This document shows positions 8,674 to 17,251 of a stretch of DNA of 64,000 bases, in pieces. A program made the translations under genes and the position numbers. The stretch covers positions 186,001 to 250,000 of the forward strand of contig NZ_JAGGKV010000010.1 of assembly GCF_017874035.1 (NCBI RefSeq), in the 5' to 3' direction. The notes below the pieces were generated by a model that saw only the letters and a list, made by a program, of their open reading frames with translations, was not told where the DNA came from and searched no databases. Numbering within the stretch: position 1 is the stretch's first letter; each line of letters opens with the position of its first letter. This DNA is from Paenibacillus aceris. Its GTDB lineage: Bacteria > Bacillota > Bacilli > Paenibacillales > NBRC-103111.

Positions 8674-9576
8674 TTGATCAAACGTTTCAATCGCTTAGCC
8701 ATTGAACTGCCGCAGCCGACAACCGCCGATCCGAATGCAGCTGCCGCTGTCCAAGAATTACTCGGCGGCAAATTCGGGGAAATGTCCACACTGAACAATT
8801 ACATGTTTCAGTCGTTTAATTTCAAGAATAAGACGAAGTTGAAACCTTTTTACGATCTCGTTTCGAGCATTACGGCCGAAGAGTTCGGTCATGTCGAGCT
8901 GGTGACGCACACGATTAATCTGTGCTTGGCCGGTTCAACGAAACCCGGCGATCCCGATTCTACGCCGCTGGCGGCAGCCAAGGATGTTCGCAATACGCAG
9001 CATTTCATCTTTGCAGGGCAGAATGCTCTACCCGTGGATTCCATGGGCAAGGCGTGGACCGGGGAGAATGTATTTAACAGTGGCAATCTTATCCTCGATT
9101 TGCTGCATAACTTCTTTTTGGAGTGCGGTGCACGCACGCATAAGATGCGCGTCTACGAAATGACAAGCCACCCCGTCGCCCGCGCTATGATCGGCTATTT
9201 GCTGGTTCGTGGAGGCGTGCATGTTGTGGCTTATGCCAAGGCGCTTGAAATGGCTACCGGCGCAGAAGTGACCAAGTTGATACCGATTCCGAGCTTGGAC
9301 AACAAAGCGTTCAACGAGACCCGCAAGTATGAAGAAAAAGGGGTCCACCGTGTGCTCTATCGCTTTAGTGATGAGGACTATAAGGATCTGGAACAAATCT
9401 GGAAAGGTGCCCATCCCGAGGATGGTGGCGATTTGGTCGTCAAAGAAGGCATTCCCGAAGGGGGCCCGATTCCTGAGTATGCCGATACACCGGAAGAATT
9501 TGCTCCAGGCATATTCACGGAGGATTTCATGAAAATTGCCGCTAGGCTGCAGCAATCCGCCGGGATTAAAATATAA
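8674..9576 (+). CDS. Manganese catalase
   Basis: Non-haem dimanganese catalase that disproportionates hydrogen peroxide. The 300-residue protein has the ferritin-like four-helix core: ELLGGKFGEMSTLNNYMFQS, then AEEFGHVELV, then LLHNFFLECGARTHKMRVYE and GYLLVRGGVHVVAYAKALE, which carry the Glu and His metal ligands. Start is TTG at 8674, chosen because GGAGG lies 7 nt upstream. It sits next to the convergent tpx-trxA-trxB redox cluster, which fits a peroxide defence neighbourhood. Spore-coat catalases (CotJC) belong to the same superfamily but are shorter, so a vegetative or general enzyme is more likely. Confidence 0.93.
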   Translation: MIKRFNRLAIELPQPTTADPNAAAAVQELLGGKFGEMSTLNNYMFQSFNFKNKTKLKPFYDLVSSITAEEFGHVELVTHTINLCLAGSTKPGDPDSTPLAAAKDVRNTQHFIFAGQNALPVDSMGKAWTGENVFNSGNLILDLLHNFFLECGARTHKMRVYEMTSHPVARAMIGYLLVRGGVHVVAYAKALEMATGAEVTKLIPIPSLDNKAFNETRKYEEKGVHRVLYRFSDEDYKDLEQIWKGAHPEDGGDLVVKEGIPEGGPIPEYADTPEEFAPGIFTEDFMKIAARLQQSAGIKI

Positions 9577-9607
9577 AAAGGACGAAGCCGACGGCTTCGT
9601 CCTTTTT
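9575..9607. terminator. Bidirectional terminator, catalase/tpx
   Basis: Near-perfect hairpin GGACGAAGCCG...CGGCTTCGTCC with A tract before and T tract after, between two convergent genes; it can serve both strands. Confidence 0.88.
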
Positions 9608-9612
9608 GCATA

Positions 9613-10137
9613 TTACACAAGCTCTTTCAACGCTTGAAGCGCCGCGTCATAATTCGGATGCTCTTTCATTTCTGTTAAATACTCTACATAGCGAACGGTA
9701 TTATTGGTATCTAGAATGAAAACGGCCCGTTGATCAAGCTGAATCTCTTTAATCAATACCCCGTACGCTTGACCGAAGGCACGATTTTTGTAATCGGAAA
9801 GGGTAATGACTTTATCAATTCCGGCAGCTCCGCAGAACCGGCTTTGTGCAAAAGGAAGATCGACCGAAATCGTCAGGATGACCACGTCATCTCCAAGCTT
9901 GTCAGCTTCCACGTTAAAACGGCGTGTCTGAGCATCGCAAGTCCCTGTGTCTACCGAAGGAACAACGGAGATCAGCTTCACTTTACCTTCGAAATCCGAC
10001 AAGCTAACTTCTGTCATGAGATCCTTATTCACCTTGAAATCAGGCGCTTGATCGCCAACTTTAATCTCTGGACCTAGCAGTGTTACCGGATTTCCTCCAA
10101 CTGTAGCTACTCCTGTGCGCTCTTGTAATTGTGTCAT
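9613..10137 (-). CDS. tpx: Thiol peroxidase Tpx
   Basis: Atypical 2-Cys peroxiredoxin that reduces peroxides using thioredoxin. The 174-residue protein has the Tpx layout: GNPVTLLGPEIKVGDQAPDF, SVVPSVDTGTCDAQTRRFN with the peroxidatic Cys and the resolving Cys in LPFAQSRFCGAAGI. It is the last gene of a trxB-trxA-tpx row, so its electron donors are encoded just upstream (78 bp to trxA). All three probably share the strong promoter at 11590-11618. Complete and intact. Confidence 0.95.
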   Translation of the reverse strand: MTQLQERTGVATVGGNPVTLLGPEIKVGDQAPDFKVNKDLMTEVSLSDFEGKVKLISVVPSVDTGTCDAQTRRFNVEADKLGDDVVILTISVDLPFAQSRFCGAAGIDKVITLSDYKNRAFGQAYGVLIKEIQLDQRAVFILDTNNTVRYVEYLTEMKEHPNYDAALQALKELV

Positions 10138-10215
10138 CGTAATGCCTCCTGAATAATTTTTTGTTTTGTATGCTCAATTCCTTTAAATGTTAAAGGTTAA
10201 TTGGATCTGGCTCGA

Positions 10216-10527
10216 TTAAGCTTGATCGATAACGGCTTTAAGCTTTTCTTTGGACTGCACGCCGACAAGCTGGTTAACGACTTGACCGTCTTTGAAAACA
10301 AGCAAGGTCGGGATACTCATCACGTTATATTTGGCAGCTGACTCCGGGTTATCGTCCACATTGATTTTTACGATCTTCGCCTTTGCCCCAATCTCGGTTG
10401 AGAGTTCATCCAAAATCGGAGCGATCATTTTACAAGGTCCGCACCAAGGTGCCCAGAAATCGACGAGTACGGTGCCCGCACCGGTCTCATTTTGAAACGT
10501 TGCATCGGAAATTTGGTTAACTGACAT
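10216..10527 (-). CDS. trxA: Thioredoxin
   Basis: Small cytoplasmic disulfide reductase of 103 residues with the classical active site WAPWCGPCKM and the cis-Pro loop SIPTLLVF. It takes electrons from the thioredoxin reductase encoded 41 bp upstream and can feed the thiol peroxidase encoded downstream. Start ATG follows AGGAGGAA. Being in a redox cassette, it may be a dedicated partner and not the housekeeping copy; another trxA elsewhere cannot be excluded. Confidence 0.95.
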   Translation of the reverse strand: MSVNQISDATFQNETGAGTVLVDFWAPWCGPCKMIAPILDELSTEIGAKAKIVKINVDDNPESAAKYNVMSIPTLLVFKDGQVVNQLVGVQSKEKLKAVIDQA

Positions 10528-10568
10528 GGCTGATTCCTCCTAGTAAATGATTGTTATTTGATAATGCC

Positions 10569-11498
10569 TCACGCATGCTGTTCGGAAATAAATCGCTCTG
10601 CATCAAGTGCCGCCATACAACCGCTGCCTGCCGATGTGATGGCTTGGCGATAGATGCGGTCCTGTACATCGCCACAGGCGAATACACCAGGCACAGTAGT
10701 TTGGGACGTTCCCGGAATGACCTGCAGGTAGCCGAGCTCATCGGTTGGCAGTTGACCGCCCAAGAAGCCGGTATTCGGTGTATGCCCGATGGCCAGAAAA
10801 ATACCGTCAGCCTCAAGCAGCTCCTCCTCGCCAGTCTCGTTGTTGAGCACCTTCAATCCGCTTACCCCCATAGGTCCTGCTGCCACTTCAAGCGGCGTGC
10901 GGTTTAGACTCCAGGCAATCTTCTCATTGCCGCGGGCGTGATCCTGCATGATTTTCGATGCCTTTAGCTCATCACGGCGGTGCACAACGCGCACTTCAGA
11001 TGCAAATCTGGTCAAGAATTGCGCTTCCTCCATCGCGGTATCCCCACCGCCAATCACGATGATTTTCTTATTCCTGAAGAAAAATCCGTCGCAAGTCGCA
11101 CAGGTGCTGACGCCTCTTCCGATATTCTCCGACTCACCGGGGATACCCAACTTTTTGGCCGAGGCTCCCGTAGAAATAATTAGCGAATCAGCCGACAATT
11201 GGCCTCCATCCTCTAAAAATAAAGTAAACGGCCGTTTCGACATGTCGACTTCCGTAACCCGACCCGACTGGATCGTCGCACCGAAGCGTAACGCCTGCCT
11301 CCGCATGTTGTCCATAAGCTCTGGCCCCATAATGCCATCGGGAAACCCTGGGAAGTTATCCACTTCGGTTGTTGTCGTTAACTGACCTCCCGGCTGAATG
11401 CCTTCGATGACAAGCGGCGCAATATTTGCTCTTGCGAGATATATGGCAGCAGTTAATCCTGCTGGTCCCGTACCGATAACGATCGCTTTGTAGTGCAT
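10569..11498 (-). CDS. trxB: Thioredoxin reductase (first copy)
   Basis: FAD- and NADPH-dependent reductase of 309 residues. FAD site GTGPAGLTAAIYLARAN at the N-terminus, redox-active CATCDGFF near residues 135-142, NADPH-binding GGGDTAMEEA, and C-terminal FAD contact GVFACGDVQD are all present. Ribosome binding site AAAGGAGG. It heads the trxB-trxA-tpx row. A close homologue lies at 56570-57517, so the genome has two reductases; this one carries the tandem dyad operator described at 11611-11637. Confidence 0.94.
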   Translation of the reverse strand: MHYKAIVIGTGPAGLTAAIYLARANIAPLVIEGIQPGGQLTTTTEVDNFPGFPDGIMGPELMDNMRRQALRFGATIQSGRVTEVDMSKRPFTLFLEDGGQLSADSLIISTGASAKKLGIPGESENIGRGVSTCATCDGFFFRNKKIIVIGGGDTAMEEAQFLTRFASEVRVVHRRDELKASKIMQDHARGNEKIAWSLNRTPLEVAAGPMGVSGLKVLNNETGEEELLEADGIFLAIGHTPNTGFLGGQLPTDELGYLQVIPGTSQTTVPGVFACGDVQDRIYRQAITSAGSGCMAALDAERFISEQHA

Positions 11499-11589
11499 AG
11501 GACTGCCTCCTTTAGAAACTGTGCTATTTATTCGTTATGTTTCAATATACTTTGTAAGCAAATAAATTTGATGCGAACCTTATGAACAA

Positions 11590-11618
11590 ATCATATCAAG
11601 TTTAATCAATATTGTCAA
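11590..11618 (-). promoter_or_regulatory. Consensus sigma-A promoter of trxB-trxA-tpx
   Basis: Minus strand TTGACA (11613-11618), exactly 17 nt, TATGAT (11590-11595). One of the best promoter matches in the window, about 90 nt before trxB. Confidence 0.8.
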
Positions 11619-11637
11619 CAATTATATTGTGTACAAT
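11611..11637. promoter_or_regulatory. Tandem dyad ATTGTNNACAAT operator candidate
   Basis: Two 12-bp sites with dyad symmetry, ATTGTCAACAAT (11611-11622) and ATTGTGTACAAT (11626-11637), 15 bp centre to centre, overlapping and extending upstream of the trxB -35 hexamer. The placement suggests repressor or redox-regulator binding. I cannot name the regulator. Confidence 0.55.
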
Positions 11638-11785
11638 GTAATTTGGGGCATCAACTCTTTTCACCGAACTTCCAGCACTCCCCTGCTCATTCATTAAACT
11701 TTCAGTTAGCCTTCATGTGGGCTTCAGATTCCATTGAGATAATAGCAGCATGTCATCCAAGAGACACAAACTGAAGGGAGCAATT

Positions 11786-12700
11786 ATGACAAATACACAT
11801 AGATCATCTAATCGCACGTGGAAATGGGTGTCGGCTATACTGGTGCTCAGCTTTATCGCTTATATCGCCTTCTACCCTCCGATGAAGAAAACAGCTCAGA
11901 GTGCAGCAGAGCCTGTAGCTAAAGTTAATGGGGTTACCATCAACTCTGACCAGTTGTATCAAGCTATGCTGGCCAGCGGGGGCGCGCAGACGCTTGATTC
12001 CTTGATTTCTGAAGAACTTATTAACCAGGAAGGGCAAAAAGCTGGAGTTCAAGTTACCGATGAGGATATTGACAAAGAAGTCGCTTCCGTTAAAGGCTCT
12101 TATGGTTCAGATGCTGAGTTTCAGCAGGCCCTAACTTCCTATGGCATGACAATAGACGATTTAAAGAAAAGCATGAAGTCGCAAGTACTCTTGAAAAAGA
12201 TTCTAGCGCCTCAAGTTAAGATCACCGATGATGATATCAAAAAATACTACGATGAGAATCTCGAAACTTTGAAGGTGCCGGAGCAAATTCAGGCTTCCCA
12301 CATCTCCGTTGCAACGAAAGAAGAAGCGGATGCCATTCTGGCTGAACTGAAAAACGGCGGAGACTTTGCCACACTTGCCAAAAGTAAATCGTTAGACACC
12401 GCGACCAAGGACAACGGCGGATCTCTTGGCTACATTTCCAGCGGCAACATGGACGAAGCGTTCGATACCGCGGCCTTTGCTTTAAAAGCAGGCGAAACCA
12501 GCAGTGCCGTTAAGACAAGCACAGGTTACGACATCATTAAAGTAACGGACCGAAAAGCAGCTTATACCCCTACCATGGAGGAGAAAAAAGAGGACATTAA
12601 AACAGCGATCACCACTCAGCAATTAGCCTCTCTCTCGACCACATGGCTGCAGGATAAAAAGTCACAATCAACCGTTGAAAATTATTTAAGCAAAGCCTAA
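11786..12700 (+). CDS. Membrane-anchored parvulin-type foldase (PrsA/SurA-like)
   Basis: Peptidyl-prolyl cis-trans isomerase that helps proteins fold outside the membrane. The 304-residue protein has one N-terminal transmembrane anchor (WVSAILVLSFIAYIAFY, about 12-28), a SurA-N-like helical domain (about 45-150) and a parvulin domain (about 165-265: ASHISVATKEEADAIL, GGSLGYISSGNMDEAFDTAAF, GYDIIKVTDRK). It lacks a lipobox Cys, so it is anchored by the helix and is not a lipoprotein like Bacillus PrsA. I use the ATG at 11786, preceded by AAGGGAG, and not the longer reading from 11750. Confidence 0.85.
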   Translation: MTNTHRSSNRTWKWVSAILVLSFIAYIAFYPPMKKTAQSAAEPVAKVNGVTINSDQLYQAMLASGGAQTLDSLISEELINQEGQKAGVQVTDEDIDKEVASVKGSYGSDAEFQQALTSYGMTIDDLKKSMKSQVLLKKILAPQVKITDDDIKKYYDENLETLKVPEQIQASHISVATKEEADAILAELKNGGDFATLAKSKSLDTATKDNGGSLGYISSGNMDEAFDTAAFALKAGETSSAVKTSTGYDIIKVTDRKAAYTPTMEEKKEDIKTAITTQQLASLSTTWLQDKKSQSTVENYLSKA

Positions 12701-12732
12701 TCATGTACAGTTTCGTGATACCCTGAAGATAA

Positions 12733-12910
12733 GGACACTACGATCCTTTATTTACTCCGAAAGCAGCCATTCAGGCGATGAGCGAGAACTACATTCCATT
12801 ATTTTCACAAATTTGAACAAAATGGACCACTTGGGGGTTAAATAGGAACTTGTAGTTCCACTAAAGCTCCGAATGCAGCCGATTTTGAACAAATAGAGGA
12901 TTCTAGTTCC
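12733..12910. repeat. Four-module inverted repeat element, copy 2
   Basis: Modules at 12733-12753 and 12785-12805 (reverse) and at 12838-12859 and 12890-12910 (direct), spaced 52-53 bp. Direct modules read AAATAG...TAGTTCC. It lies between the foldase gene and pdaA, which converge; together with the hairpin at 12921-12960 it fills this 318-bp gap. Confidence 0.8.
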
Positions 12911-12917
12911 CTTTATC

Positions 12918-12963
12918 GAAAGGGCCGCCCTCAAGTAGAAAATCTACTTTGAGGGCGGCCCTT
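12918..12963. terminator. Long bidirectional hairpin before pdaA 3' end
   Basis: A 19-20 bp near-perfect stem (AGGGCCGCCCTC...GAGGGCGGCCCT) with an AAA loop, flanked by AAAG and CTTT. Tails are weak, but its position between convergent genes fits transcription termination. Confidence 0.6.
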
Positions 12964-13018
12964 TGTGAGTTCTTTATTAAGTTAAGCCGGATGGCACCTG
13001 CTAGAGCCCTTTTACTCC

Positions 13019-13789
13019 TTATGGTGTACGCATCTTCATCTCGTCCAGACTCTTGAACACATACCCCTGACTTCTGGCATCGTCAATAATTTTGCCAAGT
13101 GCCTCCGTATTGTCTTTGGATACGGAATGCAGCAAAATCACCGCTCCTGGGTGCAGCTGCGCCATCACATTTTTGTAAGCATAGTCCCAGCCCTTTTGCT
13201 GCTTAGGTTCCCAGTCACGGTACGCAACGGACCAGAATACGTTCGTATAGCCAAGCTGCTGGCTGACGGCCAAGGATCGCCCGTTGAAGATGCCCCGCGG
13301 CGTGCGCAAATAATGCATCTCCTTCTGCCCTGTAACAGCGCTAACACCGTCTCTGACTTGGTCGAGCTCTTTCTTGATGCGGTCCGCCGAGATTTGGCTC
13401 ATATCCGGATGGCTCCAGGAGTGGTTGCCGATCAAGTGGCCCTCCGCCGCCATGCGCTTCAGCAGTTCAGGCTCGGTTTTGATGTAATGCCCGGTCACAA
13501 AGAAGATGGCAGGCACTTGCTTTTCTTTTAACACATCCAGAATTTTACCGGTATAGCCCTGCTCGTACCCATTATCGAACGTCAGGTACAGTTCCTTCAT
13601 AGCAAGATCACCTGTAAAAATAGCCCCATGCTGCTTCAACAGACTCTTGAAGCCTTCCTCATCAATGGACGGGCGCTGTCCATTGACGCTTTTTTTGAAG
13701 CCGAAATGATAAGACCCGTCAGCGGATACGAGCGTGGCCTGTCCGAGCAGCATCGCCAGCACGACGGTAAGGATACGGATGTAATTCAC
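13019..13789 (-). CDS. pdaA: PdaA-type polysaccharide deacetylase
   Basis: N-acetylmuramic acid de-N-acetylase of the carbohydrate esterase 4 fold, which prepares muramic-delta-lactam in spore cortex so that germination enzymes can recognise it. The 256-residue protein has a signal peptide (about 1-23), the PdaA-type motif TFDNGYEQGYT at 70-80 in place of the usual TFDDG, the metal-binding GNHSWSHPDM, RTPRGIFN and the late LLHSVSKDN. Start is GTG at 13789 behind AAGGAG. It fits the sporulation and germination content of the window (ger operon at 31-35 kb). Confidence 0.9.
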   Translation of the reverse strand: MNYIRILTVVLAMLLGQATLVSADGSYHFGFKKSVNGQRPSIDEEGFKSLLKQHGAIFTGDLAMKELYLTFDNGYEQGYTGKILDVLKEKQVPAIFFVTGHYIKTEPELLKRMAAEGHLIGNHSWSHPDMSQISADRIKKELDQVRDGVSAVTGQKEMHYLRTPRGIFNGRSLAVSQQLGYTNVFWSVAYRDWEPKQQKGWDYAYKNVMAQLHPGAVILLHSVSKDNTEALGKIIDDARSQGYVFKSLDEMKMRTP

Positions 13790-13903
13790 GGGTGCAGATT
13801 CACTCCTTGCCTTCTGTGGTTTGGTAAAGCCTACATAGACTTTTACTAATATGCCTCAGAGAAGACAAGAGTAGGCGTGCTTTTGGCAGGGTAATATTGG
13901 ATG

Positions 13904-14372
13904 CTAATCGATCACTTTTCCGGAGATCTCTGCGATATCCGCGCGGAAGGAATGTCCCGCCAGCTTCTGAATTTCTGCATAGGCTTCGCGCTGGGACATC
14001 TCCTGCCTGTAGGACCGCGGCGTCGTTAGCGCAAGGAATACTTCCACCTAGGCAATACGGGTAGCCGGTGCCGTCCACTTTTTCATGGTGGTACAGGAAA
14101 GATTTCTCCACTTCTTGAAAATCAGGGATTCCTTCACATAATTCCTTTGCCATGTAGCAGTGCTCTTGGACGAATTCGAACTCGGACAGCTTTCCTTCCT
14201 TTTCGAACATATAATCGGGGAGCTTGATCCTGCTTACGAAATGCAGAAGAGACAACAGATCAATTTCCCACTCCTGTACGCGCAATAAGGATAACACCGC
14301 CAAAATCGTGCTGCCTAATGTATACACTCCTTTGGTTGTTGCCGCAATAATCGGCGAAACGTCTCCAACCAT
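13904..14372 (-). pseudogene. HD-GYP phosphodiesterase remnant
   Basis: Decayed c-di-GMP phosphodiesterase-type domain. The readable part has LLSLLHFVSRIKLPDYMFEK (normally HDIGKIKLP, so the catalytic HD pair is lost) and YHHEKVDGTGYPY, close to the GYP motif. Then a deletion shifts the frame: the true C-terminal end (SYRQEMSQREAYAEIQ to a stop at 13904) is in another frame. It is the last piece of a decayed signalling locus with the receiver and kinase remnants upstream. Confidence 0.8.
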
Positions 14373-14549
14373 AACCCTCTCATCACTTCATCAACGGTGG
14401 AAAGTATGACCTCGGGACTCGTATCTTTCATTAAGTAACCATCCACACCAGCTTGAAAAGCCCGATAAATATCCTCACTTTCATCAAGGCAGAATATGAA
14501 GACCTTCTCTGACAATGGAACGGTCATCCGCAATGACGACTTTATACAT
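14315..14549 (-). pseudogene. Response regulator receiver remnant
   Basis: Begins correctly at ATG 14549, overlapping the kinase stop codon, with MYKVVIADDRSIVREGLHIL carrying the acidic pair. It then stops after 21 residues. The reading resumes in another frame with LDESEDIYRAFQAGVDGYLM, which normally lies about 60 residues later, so the phosphoacceptor Asp region has been deleted. The helix-turn-helix output domain is also gone. Clearly non-functional. Confidence 0.82.
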
Positions 14550-16094
14550 AAGCAATATTCCTTTCACGTGGAATAAATGCAGTAACTGTTGTTCCCACCG
14601 CCTCCTCCGTTTCGAAGAGGATTGTGCCGTTCAAGGCTCTGATCCGGCTCTCCATGCCACCTAGTCCGAACTTTCCCTCTTGATGCACACCCACTTTCTT
14701 CATTCCGATTCCATCATCCATAATAGTTACCATCAATTGGAAACTCGTAACTTCTATCGCCACGTGAAGATGCTTCGCTTTCGCGTGCTTAATGACGTTC
14801 TTGGCCGCTTCTTCCACCAAGTGATAGATCTCGCCTTCAATATCCGCCTGTTCCTGCGAAACCCAACCGATATGTTCGAAGACCGGCCGCACGTCTGTGT
14901 TTTCCGTAATACGCTGCAGCAGTTTCTCAATGGCATGGTGGAGATTGAATTTTCTCTTTTCATTCTTCAGCTCAATTATGAATTGCCGCATGTCCCGGTG
15001 GCTTTCTTTCACCTTTTTCTCGATCTCGGCCACATAAGGGAGCAATTCGTCACGCGCATGTGCGGGAAGCGCATTTTTCAACTGAAACAGTTGAATCGAA
15101 ATGAAGAACAACTCCTGCGTGATGCCATCATGTATGTTTTGGGCAATCGTATTGCGCTCCATAGCGACCGCTGTTTCTTCTGCGTCCAGCAGTTGCTCAT
15201 CACTGAAATGAAAAGCTTCCAGCCTCATGAGAATGAATTGGATATACATTTTGTGCAGAACGGACAGTTCGTTCTTTTCCGCTTCACTAGCAGCCATCCA
15301 TAGAATTTCCCGTTGCGGTCCAGCAGCGTCTGGATATACAGAGCCTCCAATTCACCTGTCGGAGAAGGCAGCTGGGCGTACATTCTCTGACTGTGCAGGG
15401 GTGAATTATGCTTCAAATAGTTCGTAAAATAAGTATGCTTCCAGCTCTGTACTTTCTCACTCTGCCTTGCGCTTGCCATGCAAAGCATCACTTCACGCTC
15501 ATCCAAAATCTTCTTAAGCATCCCTTCTATGTATAGAACGGCTCCTTGCCTTAATGGCTGCCGCGCCATAAAGCGAGTCGAATAAATCATCACAAGCTTG
15601 CGGTATTGTTTACGTACGCCTTGCAAGGTATAGTGCACAAAACTCACACTGCTGAAGTAGGCCAACACGACAAAACTATAATCAAAATGGTTCAGAAGAT
15701 ACATATACACAGGTCCCTCAGAAATCAGTGCAAAGATAATCGGGAGGAGGAGCGTGTAGCTGAGACAGATTGGATAATACTTTCGCCATGTCACAAACCG
15801 CTTAACCATCAAAAGTCCAGTAAAACAGTATATTAAAAATGGAGAGGACAGCCCCCCTGTTAACCAGAGCAGATAGATCCCAAAGCCAATATCAAAGGCA
15901 GACGCTGCAATGGCCGTGATTCGATCCATTTTAAATACATATAACAGGCTGTAGACAGTGTGAAAAAGAACAGCGGCTAACAGCAGTCCCGGCGTTACGT
16001 TCCCCGATTTGGTATAAATCAAGAGCCCCATCAACAGGAGCACCCATCTGCACCAAAAAAATAAATATAAGCCCGATTTGTTGGAGACATTCAT
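14542..16094 (-). pseudogene. Sensor histidine kinase with frameshift
   Basis: NarL-partner type kinase broken into two frames. The 5' part (16094 to 15225) encodes about five membrane segments and a sensor region and has a good ribosome binding site. The 3' part (15297 to 14542) holds the dimerisation helix with NTIAQNIHDGITQELFF and an ATPase domain with EEAAKNVIKHAKA, DDGIGM and GKFGLGGMESRI. Joining the frames near 15285 (FYGWLL then SEAEKNEL) needs a single base change, so the lesion looks recent. Its partner regulator is deleted, which argues for true decay and against sequencing error or programmed frameshifting. Confidence 0.8.
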
Positions 16095-16252
16095 GCTGAT
16101 CTACTCCTAAACTTTATGAATTCTTAATGGTTTTTCGACTATTTTTGTTATACAATGAATCAGTCGATTCAATTCGTAGGTAGAAAGAACTAGGTATTTA
16201 TACCCAAAATTAGTATATCATAGATCGCATCATTTTGGAGGGAACCCGATTG

Positions 16253-16894
16253 ATGAATATGATTATCCTTGATGATCACCCGCTTGTCCGCAAAGGCATT
16301 TGCACGATTGTTTCATCCGGTCAATCCATGAATATTGTTGGGGAAGCTGCGAATTCGAAGGAAGCACTGCTGCTTCTGGATCAGACACACCCCGATCTTG
16401 TCCTTGTAGACTTGAACTTGGGGAATGAGAATGGATTAGATTTTATACAAATGGCCCGAAGGGCGGGACATGCTTGTAAATATATGATTTTAACCTCATC
16501 GATCACGCAAAGTGAGCTTCAGCTCGCACAATCCATGGAGATTGAAGGCATCTGCTTAAAGGAAGCGTTTCCCGAAGACTTGTTGTATGCGATTGAAGTT
16601 GTGGCTCGCGGTCGTAAGTACTACGACCCTGTGTTAATGGGCTCCATGATGACGCATAGAGCAGGCAGAGAAAAGCAGGAGCTGTCTGAACTGACTCCCA
16701 AAGAACTTGAAGTGCTGATGTCGCTCGGCAAGGGCCGTTCCAACAAAGAAATCGCAAGCGCTCTGTACATCACAGAGTTCACCGTTAAAAATCACGTAAG
16801 TCAGGTTCTAGCCAAATTAGAACTGGCGGATCGGACGCAAGCCGCTTTATATGCTTTATCCAAAGGGCTGGTTCAATTCGAGTTGCAGCATTAG
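16253..16894 (+). CDS. LuxR/NarL family response regulator
   Basis: A 213-residue two-domain regulator. The receiver has the acidic pair (ILDDHPLV), phosphoacceptor Asp in PDLVLVDLNLG and Lys in ICLKEAF. The C-terminal LuxR-type helix-turn-helix reads LTPKELEVLMSLGKGRSNKEIA then YITEFTVKNHVSQVLAKL. I start at ATG 16253, 10 nt after GGAGGG. It diverges from the broken kinase at 16094. If that kinase was its partner it is now an orphan; the deleted regulator at 14549 was more probably the kinase partner. Confidence 0.9.
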   Translation: MNMIILDDHPLVRKGICTIVSSGQSMNIVGEAANSKEALLLLDQTHPDLVLVDLNLGNENGLDFIQMARRAGHACKYMILTSSITQSELQLAQSMEIEGICLKEAFPEDLLYAIEVVARGRKYYDPVLMGSMMTHRAGREKQELSELTPKELEVLMSLGKGRSNKEIASALYITEFTVKNHVSQVLAKLELADRTQAALYALSKGLVQFELQH

Positions 16895-16910
16895 ATCGCA
16901 TAGGTACAAA

Positions 16911-16946
16911 AGAAAGATCCGCCGGGATAACCCGTCGGTTCTTTCT
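16911..16946 (+). terminator. Terminator-like hairpin after the response regulator
   Basis: Imperfect 16-bp stem AGAAAGATCCGCCGGG / CCCGTCGGTTCTTTCT with ATAA loop. The following T tract is weak. Confidence 0.6.
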
Positions 16947-16949
16947 GCT

Positions 16950-17069
16950 TTACAGGTCAAGAGGTGCTGCAATTTGGTGCATTGGCAGCAAGGCATACGC
17001 CGTACTCATGATGAGGAGAGTTGAGAAGCTCAATGATACGATCACCACTTTGCGTTTCAAACGAATCAT
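16950..17069 (-). CDS. Small secreted peptide precursor, Phr-like (39 aa)
   Basis: A short gene: ATG at 17069, stop at 16950, with AAGGAGG 12 nt upstream. The product starts MIRLKRKVVIVSL, continues with a hydrophobic core to STAYA, then ends LLPMHQIAAPLDL. That is a basic N-terminus, a hydrophobic stretch and an AxA-type signal peptidase site, leaving a short tail. Length and layout match Phr-type signalling pro-peptides, but there is no adjacent Rap-type TPR receptor, so the role is inference. It could also be a small membrane protein. No match to a named family is known to me. Confidence 0.5.
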   Translation of the reverse strand: MIRLKRKVVIVSLSFSTLLIMSTAYALLPMHQIAAPLDL

Positions 17070-17251
17070 CGCGCTGCCCTGCCTCCTTCTTGCTCTGCAC
17101 TTGCTTACAAATTTATTGTAGCTATGCATACGTTTTGAGACTTCACTCGCAAGTGTAATTTGTCCCTACTACCTTGGAGGTATTAAAGGTATACTTTCGT
17201 ACCAGACCGATATGTACGGACCCCTGATTCAAACACGCCCATCCTGTGTAA

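Noticed and set aside
14542..15297. The kinase C-terminal half as an intact cytosolic kinase gene
   Set aside because: An internal ATG exists, but it continues the upstream membrane part and its cognate receiver is deleted; treated as a frameshifted pseudogene.
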